From assembly GCA_031835245.1 (NCBI GenBank), contig JAVKOQ010000061.1:90001-154000 (forward strand): a DNA stretch of 64,000 nt, in the 5' to 3' direction. Below are positions 42,901-55,320 of this stretch, one piece after another. Both the position numbers and the translations under genes were made by a program. Source of the DNA: Balamuthia mandrillaris. Taxonomy: Eukaryota > Discosea > Longamoebia > Balamuthiidae. Below the pieces are notes generated by a model. It made no database searches, was not told the origin of the DNA, and saw only the letters and a list, made by a program, of their open reading frames with translations. The stretch's first letter is position 1. Each line of letters starts with the position of its first letter.

Positions 42901-44781
42901 TGCGGAAAGTGAACAAGAAAAGCGTAGGTCGGAAAAAGCTAAACTGAAGGAGGCTTTTGATGCTGAGTGCGTATATCTGTTCCTCTCTCTCTCTCTTCTG
43001 TCTCGCAAATAGAAAACTAACGATAACTTTTGACAACAGATATGACAACGCAGCAGCAGGTGCGCAGCAACCAGAGGCAGAACTCACTTTCGGTGAGGAG
43101 CTCAAGCAACAGCTGGACCAACAGGTCAAGCTCAGCCGCCAAGAATTCGAGGATGAGGACCCCATTACTCGTAGCCAATATGAGGGTTTCCGCGCCGGTC
43201 TCTACGTGCGCATCAAAGTAAGCGGTGTGCCCTACGAAATGGTGGAGTTCTTCAATCCTGTGAACCCCGTTTTGGTGGGCGGTCTCCTCACTACGGAGGA
43301 GAGCCTGGGCTTCATTCAGGCGCGAGTCAAGAAGCATCGCTGGCATAAGAAGATCCTGAAAACGAACGATCCGGTCATATTTTCTGTGGGTTGGCGACGC
43401 TTCCAGTCCCTGCCGCTCTATGCCATTCAGGATCCGAATGGCAGGAACAGGATGTTGAAGTATACTCCTTTGCACATGCATTGTGTTGCCACTTTTTACG
43501 GTATGCTCTTTCTTTGTTGCCTTCCCTCTTTGACACAAACTTATTTGCATTTCTTTTTTTTCTTCTTCTTCTTAGGTCCCATCACTGCCCCTAATACCGG
43601 TTTGATTGGGTTTCAGTCCTTGTCTAACGACTTGGTACTTATCTTCTTTCCTTTCTCCTTTTCTGTTCGCTCTCTCCGTTGTTTTGCGCTTTGTCAAACT
43701 AAAGAACCTTTTTCATCAAAATTGCATGACTAAATAGCCGAGCTTCCGAGTGAGCTTGACTGGTGTCCTTTTGGAGATCAATCAGTCATTTGAGGTCGTG
43801 AAGAAGCTGAAACTGACGGGCACTCCCTACAAGGTCCACAAGAATACAGCCTTTGTGAAAGATATCCTTTTCTTTCTTCTGTTCTCTCCTCTCTTTTGTT
43901 TGCCGTCTCTTCATTTCTTCTTTAACTATTGTATACGTATGTTCAATTCTGCGTTGGAAGTGTCCAAGTTCGAAGGGGCGAGCATTCGAACGGTGAGCGG
44001 CATTCGCGGCCAAGTAAAGAAACCGTGTTCCGCTCCTGAAGGCGCTTTTCGAGCCACCTTTGAGGACAAAGTTCTCATGAGCGGTAATAACTCACACCTC
44101 CTTTTTGTGCTTCTCTCTCTTTCTTTCCTCACTCATTTGATGTATTCCTGTGCATATTAGATATAATATTTTTGCGGACGTGGTATCCCGTAAAGCCGAT
44201 CGCCTACTACAATCCGGTCTGTTCCATGTTGACCGATGGCCAGTCGGAGTGGACGGGCATGAGGACCGTCGCTCAAGTTCGCAAAGAGAAAGGGCTGAGC
44301 ATCCCCCAGAAAACTGATTCTCATTACGAGGTTCTCTCTCTCTCTCCACTATTTATTTCAGTTTTCAGGATAACTTACAATCAAAAAATAGGCGATAGAA
44401 AGACAGAAAAGAGTGTTCAACACGCTGAAGATTCCAAAGTCGCTCCAAGCCCAACTGCCCTTCGCCTCCAAACCAAAACAACTCAACAAACGCTCCAAGC
44501 CAACATACGAAACCAAGCGCAAAGTCATTTTGCAGCCGCAAGAAAGAAGAGTGGTGACGTTGATGCAACAGCTCAACACGCTGAAGAACGAGCAGAGACA
44601 GCAGAAGAAGGAAAAGCAGAAGCAGAGATTCTTGGAGCACAGGAAGAAGAAAGCGGTGGAGGATGAGAAGAGGCAGCAGAGAGAGAGGGAGGCCAAGAAG
44701 AGAAAGTTTAGGAAGGAGAGCAAAGAGCAGGCCCGAAAGGAAGCTGCCGCCAAGAGACAAAAGAGAGGGGGAGACGAATAA
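39943..44781 (+). CDS. BMS1: Ribosome biogenesis GTPase BMS1
   Basis: Small-subunit processome GTPase acting in 18S rRNA maturation with Rcl1. Eleven exons: 39943-40080, 40180-40417, 41165-41283, 41360-41999, 42066-42966, 43040-43500, 43576-43634, 43738-43861, 43937-44083, 44161-44330, 44392-44781; 1,128 aa (yeast 1,183). Basic start, then RTPDEPPPIVVAVVGPPGVG with P-loop GPPGVGKST, KARRLTLFECPNNL, DLVLLLVDAHFGFEMETFEF and MGVLTHLD. A long Asp/Glu region (about 500-620) follows. The C-terminal domain has HRWHKKILKTNDPVIFSVGWRRFQ, YGPITAPNTGLIGFQ, GMFNSALEVSKFEGA, RTVSGIRGQVKK and DIIFLRTWYPV. The intron 43862-43936 is AT-AC U12-type. Intron 42000-42065 is 66 bases without stops, so retention would keep frame. 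Confidence 0.96.
40418..41164 (+). repeat. CTCTTG/CTCTTT minisatellite in BMS1 intron 2
   Basis: Between about 40442 and 40925 the intron is almost entirely hexamers, in blocks: CTCTTT first, mixed CTCTTG-CTCTTT units, a long pure CTCTTG run (about 40645-40830), then CTCTTT again. Open frames of 190-280 codons on both strands across this array are artefacts. Confidence 0.92.
43862..43936 (+). other. U12-type AT-AC intron in BMS1
   Basis: The intron starts ATATCCTTT, identical to the U12 5' splice-site consensus, and ends TTCTTTAAC-TATTGTATAC, with a near-perfect U12 branch site about 11 bases before the terminal AC. Splicing here restores the conserved junction FVKGMFNSALEV of BMS1; no GT-AG alternative does. 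Confidence 0.9.
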
Positions 44782-44844
44782 GAGAAGAGCGTATCTTCTT
44801 TCTAATAGAAACTTACATCAAGTTTTTTGCAGCGTTAAAAATCT

Positions 44845-44876
<32 letters not shown>

Positions 44877-44985
44877 CAAAAGGGAGATGTACATTTGCTT
44901 TCTTTTGTTGTTTGAAATGTAAAGAGAGGGTGTAAAGAAGTGCGGGGAAAAAAAAAAGGTACAAAAGAAAGAGGAGGATAGGGTT

Positions 44986-47900
44986 TTACAAAGGATCGTA
45001 GCCGCTGCCGGAGGGAGGAGGATCTCGTTTGGAATAAAAAGGCTTAAGGCAAGTGTCCTTTTGCAGTTTACGAAAGACCGCTTTGCCCGTTGTGGGATCC
45101 GTTGATAATTGCAACAAGAACCTAAACTGTGGGCACTCTCCCAGAAAATCTGAAAGTACAAACACTTAAACACAAAGAGAAAGACAGGAGGGAGGGAACG
45201 AGAGATAGTTCGAAGCAGAGCAGATGGAAGAGGAGAAAAATACCAGGAAGGGTTTTCTTGGCGCCAGCTGTGTCCGACTTTTGGACGAGGTAATGCTTGA
45301 TCTCTCCGGGAGCTTGCTTGGACATGCCAACGTAGGCGATGCCAAACTGGCCAGGGTGCCGCTCCGAAAAGCGAAGCAGAAAGGTGCCTGGCTCGTGCCC
45401 TTTCAGCGCTTCGGTAACGTCCGTCCGTGTCAAGAAGCCATAAATCAATCTGTTGCGAAGACAGTGAGCATTAGAAAGGGAAGAGAAAAAACAAGAGAAG
45501 GAGAGAAAGAGCATGGCCTTCAAAAGATAAGGAGGAAAAGATAAAAGAGGAGATATTAACCCTTGCTGCCAAAGCTTGCTGATGTGACGCTGATAACGCA
45601 GTATCTGCAAGTTCTTCCCGAACCAATTCCAAAACGTGTCAAAGTCCTTCAGCGTCAACTCGTCCTTATTGCCAAAGAACGTGGCCTTAATGTACTTAAG
45701 GTCATAGGCAGAGAGACATCTTGCGGGGCGAATGGAGTCTTGTTTGGTGGCCTTTAGCAAATGCCGCTGAAGGGCGTTGGCAAATTGGGGCCATGGTATG
45801 CCCAGTTGCCCTCCAAAAGCGTCTCGCTTGAGGAGAGTGCCGGCGGAGCCCTGCCACTGAATCTCGTTCGTGATGACGATAAAGTCTCGAGAAGTGTCAC
45901 TTTCCACTGTGGCAGTCAACGAAGCAGCTGAAGAAGTGGTAGCAGAAGGAGAGGAAGACGAAGGAGCAGAAGAGGAAGAACCAGAAGGAGAGGAAGAAGA
46001 AGCGGAAGAACCAAGAGGAAGACCAACTTTGAGTTGCATGCTGAACTTGAGAGAGACACAGCTCTTACGAGTGCCGATCTGGAAGCGGAGAGGGAATCGG
46101 GCGATGCGCTTGCCAGGGTCGAGCGGTTGTACGTTGTTGCCGAGGGCCTTCTCCGACATATCCTGCACTTGGTGGCTGTCGATGATCATTGAGGCCTTGA
46201 CAGGGCTGCAGCTTTGTACTGTGGTGGTGGCTCCGCACAGCAGCTGTACTTGGATGGTGTCCTCTGAAACTTGTTTGTTTTTGGTGAGCACCATTGGGAA
46301 CGGCTGCTTTATTACCACTAGTGCTGCTATGCTGTGGATGATTTGTGTTTAATAACGTTGATTTGGAAAAATTTGAGTCAGAGAGAAACACAAAACGATT
46401 AACTTGAAAAAGAACTAACCATCGAGGAGCAGGAGATTGCATCAACAATTGCAGCTCCAAGTTATAAAGCTCTAATTGCTTGGCTTGAATTTCGAGCTCT
46501 TGTTTCAACGCCGTTTGCTTGTAAAGATCTGTTGGTTGCAACAAAAAGTTTCTGTTGATCTCGTTCACAAACTTTAGCTCTTCCTCCAGCTTCGCTTTTA
46601 GCTGCTTCTGCTCTGCGTCGAGGTACTGATAGCTCTCCACGGAGGGTTGGCTAACAAGCTGCAGCTGGAGGCTGCAAAACTTATGGAGAAGCTCCTTTTG
46701 TTCCATTTGGGCAAGTTCAAGTTGTTCTAACAGCTGATGAGCTCTGTCGAGCGGCTTGGCTGGTAACAGCACAGCAGAAGGAGTATAGAGAGTGGATGTG
46801 GATGAAGATGGAGAGGAATGAAGGTGAGGAGGATGAAGTGTATGTGGAGGTGACATAAAGGAGGTGGAGGCAGATGGAGACCACCCCGCTCCGGGAGAGG
46901 CCAAAGAAGAAGGAGCGGGAGAAGAAGGAGCAGAGTGTTGTGGAGAAGAAGGAGGAGCAGACATTACACCGCTGCCACTCCCAGCGGAGGAAGATGGAGG
47001 AAGCGGTGAAGGAGCAGGAGAGGGGGATGTAATGGATGGCAAAGTTGGGGGGGAAGAGGGTTCGGTTTTAGTATTCGTGGCAGAGGAAGAGGAAGTCGAC
47101 GAAGAAGCAGAAGAAGTGGAACTTCCCTGTGCTGAGGAAGTAGCAGAAGAAGATAGCTCATGCTTTCTCTTCTTGACGGACTCCCCAGATGAGAGCTGCA
47201 GTGACGCAAGGTCTGCCGGTAGCTGTTGTTGCTGATGGTGGTGTTGTTGTGTGTAAAAGTGGTGATGGTTGTGAGGATAAAGATGGTATTGGAGTTGTTG
47301 TTGCGGTGCGACACCATTGCTTGTAGCGACAGTGGCACTTCCACCACCGCCCGTGGTTGGAATAAAACGAGGAATAAAGGCAGCGGAAGCGCTCGTTGGT
47401 TGTGCCCGAGAAGAGACAGAAGATGGAGAAGATGCGGAAGGCGAAAAAGAAGCAGGAGCAGAAGCAGCTGGAACGTGCTGACGGTGGTGATGTGGATGTG
47501 GATGGGGATGAGGTTGGGCATGATAGTGAGGCACAGTCCCTCCTCCTCCACTTCGAGCAGTGAGATAAGGCGGTACGTGGAATGGCTGTTGTTGTGATGA
47601 TGGTGGTGGTTGATAGTTCATTTCATAGCTTTGTTGTTGATGCTGATGAGGAAGATGCCATGAATGAGGAGGAGCAGGAGCGTGACTGCCTTCAACTGAC
47701 CAGCCCCAACCCCCAGTAAAAGCAGAAGGATGAGAGGGAGGAGCGGCAGCAGCTTCCATCATCATGCCTCCTCTACTTTCGTAATGTTGTGCCCGAAGCT
47801 CCGACGCACAAGAAGAGGAGGAGGAAGAAGAGGAAGAAGTATGAGGCATGGCGGTCATGGCGGAAGAAGAGGAAGCAGAGGACGCGGAATAAGGAGAGTG

Positions 47901-48230
47901 GTAAGAAGGGGCACCGCCGCTGCCACCAGCGCTTTCCTCCAGCGCATCTCCGCTTTGAGGCAAAAGGCTCAAGAAAGAGTGCGAGAACAGTTCTTCTTCT
48001 CCAGATCTGGTTTTTTTGTGTGTGTGTTTCGTTGAGCACGAGAGAGACAGAGAGAGGGAGAAAGGCAAAAAAACAAAAGGGAAAAAAAGTAGCACAAATA
48101 AGATATCAAATTAGAAAGAAGGAAAAGAAAAACAAAAAAAATAATAATAATACTAAACGTACGTGCTGAACATTTCTATGAGGTCATGAGCGTCCATGGG
48201 TTGGCCGTCCCGAAGATGAGGTTGTTGCAT
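44986..48230 (-). CDS. STAT-family transcription factor
   Basis: Exons 48230-48163, 48006-46420, 46331-45561, 45449-45244, 45149-44986; 931 aa from the chosen Met. The true start may be further upstream: the frame continues back to a stop near 48310, and an ATG at 48352 could join via a 50-base intron. A large Ser/Pro/His/Gln-rich region (to about residue 420) precedes a coiled coil (about 425-550, QKELLHKFCSLQLQ to QAKQLELYNLELQ). The STAT DNA-binding region follows (VVIKQPFPMVLTKNKQ, FPLRFQIGTRKSCVSLKF), the linker (EIQWQGSAG, FWNWFGKNLQIL), and an SH2 domain with GTFLLRFSERHPGQFGIAY, Arg of FLLRFS being the phosphotyrosine contact. A single Tyr in SGYDPL sits four residues from the end and is the likely activating site. 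This layout matches Dictyostelium STATs. Confidence 0.9.
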
Positions 48231-48352
48231 TTCGTCTTCGACCAGCCAAAAGCTGGCTTCCTCCTCGTTTTCTTCCGTTTTGGCCGTTCACGTAGCCGTA
48301 GCGACTGGTCTCCTACAGGGAAAAGTTTCTTGCTTGGATCGCCTTGCTTCAT

Positions 48353-48793
48353 TTTTTTGATTTATTTTTTTTAATATTAAAAAGATCATACCACACCACG
48401 AAGCAGAAAGAAGAAGGACTAAGAACAACATAGAGAGAGAGAGAGAGAGGAATTGAATCGCACCGTTCGCTTTTCTTCGCCGCCTGCTGCTACAACACAA
48501 GATCCAAGAATTTTTTTCAGTTTTTTTTTTTGTTTTTTTTGCATTCCTTTCTCTTGTCGGCAGAAAACAAACTGGATTTAATTATTGACGTCCTAAAAAT
48601 AATTAAGGTCGCTTTGCCGGGCTTCGATCACATTTTGGGTCGACATGTTGGTCGACAAATAAAAAGGGATTTTTGATTTGACCTGCACAAAGTGATGACA
48701 TGAAGAGCAGTTTTGTGTGTGTCGACATTAAATTGTAATTGTCGTGTCGACATTGAATCTGCATCTCTTTTTTTTTCGTTTTTTTATTATAAC
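48353..48793. promoter_or_regulatory. STAT promoter with TGTCGACA cluster
   Basis: Four GTCGAC cores at 48639-48644, 48651-48656, 48721-48726 and 48746-48751, in contexts GGGTCGACATG, TGGTCGACAAA and GTGTCGACATT (twice). They lie roughly 290-400 bases upstream of the possible ATG at 48352. A CT run at about 48432 may be in a 5' intron. Confidence 0.5.
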
Positions 48794-50756
48794 TTATTCT
48801 CTTCCGAAAGGAAAGGAGATGGGGTCGTTCACGGGGTTGACAGACATGGACATCACGTCGGTGGTTCCATACGTCACGGAGCTTGCGGTCAAAGGAGGTG
48901 CTATGATATCCTCGCCCTTCCGTTTGCCTTCCTGCTGCTTCTTCTTCTTGCTCTCATCCTTCAGCCGGTTCAGCTGTTCCTTGAAGAAGAACATTATCAA
49001 ACAAGCCACGGCAGTGAAGCTCAAGAAGATGTACTGAGAGGTCGGGATGTGGCCATTGTCGATAAAGTGGTTCAAGAGGAAGATCATGCCGATGCCTGAT
49101 ATCTGTCCGCTGGTGACGAGAAGGCCAGAGGGAATGGCTTCTCCCACCGGATAAGCTACCTCGCTCCCCAACTCCAACGAAATGGGCAACACTTTTGGGA
49201 TTAAATAGAATTGAAATGTGTTCATGAACAATGAAAAAAAAACAAAACATAGAGAGAGAGAGAGAAGCAGATGAAGCAGAGAGCAGAGAAGAACTTGCAG
49301 GGAGACGAAAAGAGAATCATGAGCTTAAAGGAGGAGACAAGATGTACCAGGAGTCATCGAACAACCCAATAAAGTGGTTGCAACACAAAGGAACGGAAAT
49401 CTGTTTGGTTGCAACAATAATGTAAACATTACCATCGACCCTGTTTTTTTAATGTGGTCAAAACGTGATTACAGGGAAAGATAGAAATCGAGAGAGAGAG
49501 AAGAGAGAGAGAGAGAAGAGAGAGAGAGAGTACCAGTGGCGCAGAATAGGCAAACAATCAACGTGAACTTGTACCAATGCATGTAGTCCACAAAAGCACC
49601 TACGAGCCCACTTGCAAGAATACCACAACCAACAGCCAACACACCAAGAACACTTGCTTCGCTCTGAATATTATATTAATATGTAAGTAATGTTGAATGT
49701 CAAGGAATAGAAAGAGAGAGGCTATATTTTTCTGTTAGTGAGAACGTACGTTGGAATAGCCATAAGGTTGTATAACTTCGTTTAAGAGAGTTGCTAAAGT
49801 GTTGAAGGCTCCAAGTGCAAGAGAAAACTGAAGTAATAAGACCTAGGATTGACGTTCGTTAGTTGCTCGTTATAATAAAGAACAATTAAAGAAAAGAACA
49901 AGTTAAATAAAAAAAGAACAGTAGTAGAAGGCTTACCCAAAAGTTAGGGTTGGACAGAGTACGCAGTGTGGATCGCACATAGGATCCAGGTACGACTTGT
50001 CGAGCAGCAGATGCGCTCGGCGGCGTTGGAGGAGCCCCTCTGAAGAATGCGATCAGGGGAAGACTGAAGGCGAGAACAACGCCAGCTTCGACATAGAGCA
50101 GCGTGGGAAGGTCTTCTGCTTTATGAACCACCATAGAGGGTAATACCATTCCAATACCCACTCCTATTGGATTCGACACAGATGCTATCGTTGTAGCCAA
50201 CGCCCGTTGGTTGGCTATGAACAAAACCAAATGGTTAGAACCGATAACAAGAATGAACAACAGCAGCAGGAGAAAGCTAAACGACAAAGTGAAATGATAA
50301 GGAAAGACAAAGAGGAGGAGGAGGAGGAGGAGAAGAAGAAGAAGAAGAACATGAACAAGAACAATAAGAAGCGAGGAGGTACCGGGAAACCAATTGGCAG
50401 CAATCAACGATTGAGCGTTGAGAATGAAAGGTTGACCTATGGCCGCTATCAACTGCTATTGTGTTAAAAGCAGGAAAACACGGAGTAACAAGAGGAAGAG
50501 CAGCACGGACCTGTCCGATGAACACAGCCCAAAAGCTCCATTTGCCAAAACCTCTGACACCAGCACCGATGCAGGTGGTGATGGTCCCCGCCAAAACTCC
50601 AAAATGAAGGCCCATAGTATCCAACGCCCAACTTGCAGGAAAGACCAAAGGAATGTAGACAGCCATGAAGAGAATGCTCAACATATTCACCTGTTTGTTC
50701 GTTCGAAAAAAAAAGGGTTGCGATTAGACAAGAGAAGCGAGAAGCAAAGCGCAGAG

Positions 50757-50797
<41 letters not shown>

Positions 50798-50818
50798 GAC
50801 AAAGAGACAGAGGGAAGA

Positions 50819-50850
<32 letters not shown>

Positions 50851-51369
50851 ACCAGGAGGAGGAGAACAAAGTGCAAGAGCAAGAGGAACGAGAACAAGAA
50901 CAAGAACAAGAAGAACAAGAAGAAGACGAAAGAAAAATGAAAACAAGAAGGAGAAGGAGGAGCAGAGGAGAAGAAAAGAAGGAGGAGAGAAGAAAGGTGA
51001 AGCTAACCCAAAGAGAGGTCGTATCGTAAAAGTCCCCCACTTTGTCGGAAATAGGGCTGAACGTGATCCACGCGATGGCATTGCCCATGCTTGACAAACA
51101 AAACAACAGCAACATAAACCAACGCCGCTTGTACACCTGTTGTTTGAGTAAACAAGCAACAAAAGAAAGTGTGAGTTGAAGCGTCCTTTCGGTTTGCCTA
51201 AACAAAAACCAAAACGAAGAAGAAGAAGAAGAACAAGAAGAAGAAGAACAAGAAGAAGAAGAACAAGAACAAGTTGAATAATTTATTGAACCTTAAACAG
51301 CGGAGAAGTAGGGTTGATCGCCAGCAACTCATCCGCGCTGGAATACATGGCAGCCTCGTCCTCCATCAT
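48794..51369 (-). CDS. FLVCR/SLC49-type major facilitator transporter
   Basis: Eight exons: 51369-51292, 51136-51008, 50690-50511, 50455-50383, 50214-49937, 49842-49750, 49663-49534, 49191-48794; 452 aa. Twelve-helix MFS protein. The opening helix block VYKRRWFMLLLFCLSSMGNA and ITFSPISDKVGDFYDTT, then YIPLVFPASWALDTMGLHFG and GAGVRGFGKWSF, GQPFILNAQSLIAANWFPANQ-type segment and SNPIGVGIGMVLPSMVV match SLC49 members (FLVCR1/2, SLC49A3). Human relatives export haem or import choline/ethanolamine; the substrate here cannot be told. The Lys/Gln-rich linker and hydrophilic C-terminus face the cytosol. GA arrays in introns are CT on the sense strand. Divergent from the MORN gene. Confidence 0.9.
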
Positions 51370-51759
51370 TTTCTTTCGTCAGCTCGCTTCTTCGGCCGGT
51401 AATGCCGTGACCCTCCTCTTCCTCCTCGGGAATTACTCTCTTTTTCTTTCTTTTCCAATCAATTTATTGCAAAGAATGAAAGGAATTTCAAACATTCTAA
51501 AAATTTTTCCGATCCATTTGGTAAGGAATTCCATAAATTTGGATTATGTTTGGTATTTGTCGACACATACCAAACATTCCAACCCGAAAAAGGACACAAA
51601 ATAGGCGTGACGAAAGTAACGTGCGATGTCGACACAAAAGAGTTGTGGCGCCAAGACCAAATCAAAAAAAATAGAGAGACAGAAAGAAAGGGAAAAAGAG
51701 ACGTAACACGGCCAATTGGCTTTCTGTCTTGCTCTCTCTTTTTTATTTATTGCAGCCCC

Positions 51760-51791
<32 letters not shown>

Positions 51792-52048
51792 GTTGTACGG
51801 TGGGTATCGTATAAATTTGTTTGCCCTCTCTTTGTGTGTGTGTGTGTGTGTCTCTCTCACACCACCCTCTCCTTTCGTTCTCACAGCGGCCAACCGACGC
51901 TGTTTTTTTTTTTTTTTTTTTGAATTGGGGGCGGGGTGTGTTGTGTGGTGTTACTGTTTGCTGCTACTTCTTTTTTTTTCTGAAAAGAGAAGGAGAAAGA
52001 GATTTTTTCGACTCAAAAAGAGAACACGTACAAAGGCCTGTGCACTTT
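51370..52048. promoter_or_regulatory. Bidirectional promoter, FLVCR-like and MORN genes
   Basis: GTCGAC cores at 51559-51564 (TTGTCGACACA) and 51628-51633 (ATGTCGACACA), about 65 bases apart. GA, GT and T runs occupy 51760-51920 ahead of the MORN ATG; these look like leader sequence or a 5' intron. Confidence 0.5.
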
Positions 52049-52211
52049 ATGCAGAAGCAATTTCAGCTGGGTGGGGAGACCTACACTGGCGAGCTGAGCG
52101 CAGACGGCCGTCCTCATGGCAAAGGCATGATGGTTTGGCCCGATGGCAGCACTTTTATCGGCAAGTTCAAAGGTGCCCACTTTTCTCTCTGCTCTGCTCT
52201 GCTCTGCTCTG

Positions 52212-52255
<44 letters not shown>

Positions 52256-54288
52256 AACCCATCCCCCTCCTCTTGGGTTGCAGATGGAATGGCGAATGGC
52301 AAAGGAGAGCTGCGCCACGCGCGTGGCGACGTTTTTGTGGGACAGCTGAAGGGCGGGCAGTTCCATGGCGAAGGCAGCTACACCTGGTCCAACGGCAACA
52401 CCTACACGGGAGAGTGGCGAGAGGACAAAGGGCATGGCCAAGGTATGTTTGGAAGGTTTTTGTGCACCTTTGTTAGCTAACCTCCTTTTACATTTACAAA
52501 ACAAAGGCACGTATCGGTGGGCAAATGGGCGTGTATATGAGGGGGAGTGGAGGGACGGGAAGTACCATGGGGAGGGAACCTACACCTGGGCCAGCGGCAG
52601 GAAGTATCAGGGGGAGTGGCAGCGGGGCAAATATCACGGCCGTGGCGCGATGACATGGCCGGATGGCAGGCGGTATGAGGGCGACTGGAGACATGGTACG
52701 TTTGCGTGCACCCCATAAGAGGAAGAAGCTGAGAGATGTGTGGTCCTTTGTTCCTTTATGTTTTTTTGTGTGGTGTTTAACATGTTCATTCATTCATCTT
52801 GAAACAAACAGGACATAGAGAAGGGCAAGGAACGTGCGTGTGGTTGGATAGCAGCGGACGTGAGGTGCGCTATACGGGAGAATGGCAAGAGGATGAGTGG
52901 AACGGAAAGGGCAAGATCGTGTGGCCAAACGGCACTCAGCTTTCGGGTGACTTTAAAAACGGGCTTTTGCATGGCGAAGGCATCAAAGTACTGTTTTAAC
53001 CTTCTCGTTCTCACACTCCACTTCCACCTTTCCTCATTATGACCTCTTTCTTATTCGCGCCTTTCTCCTTTTTCCTCTTTTGAATGCAGCTATGGCCAAG
53101 CGGCAACACGTACGTGGGGGAATGGAAGTCAGGCAAGGCGGAGGGGAAGGGCATGTTCACGTGGGTAACAACCAACGAGCGCTATGAGGGCACCTTTAGA
53201 AACGGTCGCAGGAACGGAAGAGGCGCTTATTATTATGCTGATGGCAGCGTCTACGAGGGAGAATGGCAGCATGGCAAAAGGCACGGCAAGGGTCATTATA
53301 CTTGGCCTGGTATGTATATCTCTTTTTTACTTTCCAACGCAGAGCTGTTTTGAGAGATAAGAAAGAGAGAAGAGAGAAATCACTCAGTTGCTCACTGCCT
53401 CACTATAACAATGGGCAGATGGGGAAAGCTATGAGGGAGAATTCAGCCAAGGTGCGCAAACAGGATCTGGAACGTACCATTGGCCCAACGGCAACTATTA
53501 CGAAGGAGAATGTACCGTGAACACTCCTTATTTTTTTTCTTTTGCTCCCCTCATCTTCTGACTTGTCTTCTCGATCTGTTTCGATAAAAAAAAAAGGTCG
53601 TAACAATGTGGCACAAGGAAAAGGCAAATACGTGACCCAATCTCCGAAAGAAACGATCTGCGGATGGTGGGCCGACGGCGAGTTGTCCGTGCAATTAGAC
53701 GAGTCCTCGTTTATGGCTTCGGCCTCCGATTCTTCGTCTGCTTCCTCAACAACCTCAACATCCACGTTGACAAGTCCTCGAACTCATCTTCCGTCTTCTT
53801 CTGCTCACTTTTCAGCAGGAAGAGGAGATTTGTTGGTTGAGTTTGGAGAGGATGAGGATATGAGCTGTGGATTTAGCGACAGTGAAGAAGGAGAACATGA
53901 AGCAGACAAGGAAGGAGATAAAATACAACAAAAAGTGAACATGCTTGGAGAGAGCATGGTTGCTGCGTTGGTTCTGGATGAATCGCCATCGCCAATAGCA
54001 ACGAGAAGAAAAGAGAAGGAGAAAGAGGCAGCCACAACAAAAGCAGAAGAGAAAGAAATGAAGAAGACAACGCAGCAACAAGAGAAGGATGGAGAGATAA
54101 GCGGGTCGGCTGATAAGGAAAACGTGGATGGCAACTCACCTGTTGTTGCAACCAGAAGCAAACATCAACAAAAGAAGAAGTATAAGAAGACCAAGAAGAC
54201 CAAGAGAAACAGCAACAAGTCTCTGACTTCGCAACAGCACTCGGTCCTCGATTCTTCCTCTCCCAGAATTTCCAAACGAACCCTATAA
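52049..54288 (+). CDS. MORN-repeat protein
   Basis: Seven exons: 52049-52172, 52284-52442, 52507-52695, 52812-52987, 53090-53309, 53419-53511, 53597-54288; 550 aa. Thirteen to fourteen MORN repeats fill residues 1-330 (YTGEWREDKGHGQGTYRW, YEGEWRDGKYHGEGTYTW and so on), with no leader sequence. MORN arrays bind membranes/phosphoinositides or scaffold cytoskeletal proteins. The remaining 220 residues are Ser-rich and charged, ending in a Lys-rich KKYKKTKKTK stretch, without a recognisable enzymatic domain such as a PIP5 kinase or SET. Exon joins fall inside Gly codons and rebuild perfect repeats, which supports them strongly. Convergent with the cullin-like gene, 66 bases apart. Confidence 0.92.
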
Positions 54289-54354
54289 AAGCAAACAAAG
54301 AAAAGAAGAATAGAGAAGAGAACGATGTAGAAATGCTCTTTTGTTAATTCACAC

Positions 54355-55279
54355 TCATTCATTCATCTTTCCTTCGTTACCGCTAAGCGATGTCTCTGCC
54401 AACTTTGACTCCACAGCAAACTTATTTACAAGATCATCGTCCGGCAGCGAGGACAGAATCACAAACAATCTTTTCTTCTCCGCCTCGCTGTCGTTGCTCA
54501 GCGGAGCTTGTTGGATGGTCCGAATGATGGTTTGTATGTGTTGTTGCACCAATTGATCCTCTTTGTTGGCGTGTAGCTTTATGGACAGGTTTTTGTCGGT
54601 GTGTTCTCTCACGTTCAAATTTGCTGCCATAACTATGAGAATAATAGAATAAAGGAGAGAGAGAGAGAGAGAGAGAGAAGCAAGATGAAAGATGAACAAA
54701 GAAAGGAATACCAAAAGATTGGGCAAGCCCAGAGAGGAGATCCTCAGCGCTGTCATCGCCCTGCTGACATATATACATGCTGTGTGACTGCTCGCCTTTT
54801 TTGTTGCGGAGTAAGGTGACCAGCTCCTCAAACAGTCTTTGCTCCAATCCCATGAAGCAACATGCTCTCCATTTAATCAGTGCCATCTTTTTTTTACCCA
54901 AAGGTTACTGATTGTAAAGAGAAGCACAGCAAGAGAGAGAGAGAGAGAAGAGAGAGGGAAAGAGAGAGAGAGGGAGAGAGGGAGGGAGCGCATACTAAGA
55001 ATACATCATGTAATTTGCACGCTGGCAAGAAAAACCGATGCTTCATTTTTTTAGTTTTGTTATAAGGGAAAAGTCAGTCCTGAGGAATAAAACTTAATCG
55101 AGTAAATGCGAAAGTGAGTTACCATGTAAGCACAAACACCACGGACAGCTCTGGCCGTTCCAGCATAGTGTTTCCACCGCCGCACGTACTCTGGTAATAT
55201 GGCTGCATCTGCTGGAAGTTCATTCAGCTGAACAAGGAAAAATGGACAATTATATTTTCAAGAAATGCAGAATGAAAAT

Positions 55280-55320
<41 letters not shown>

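Noticed and set aside
48794-51369. FLVCR similarity could suggest a viral sequence.
   Set aside because: FLVCR is a cellular MFS transporter named for its use as a retroviral receptor in cats; nothing viral is present.
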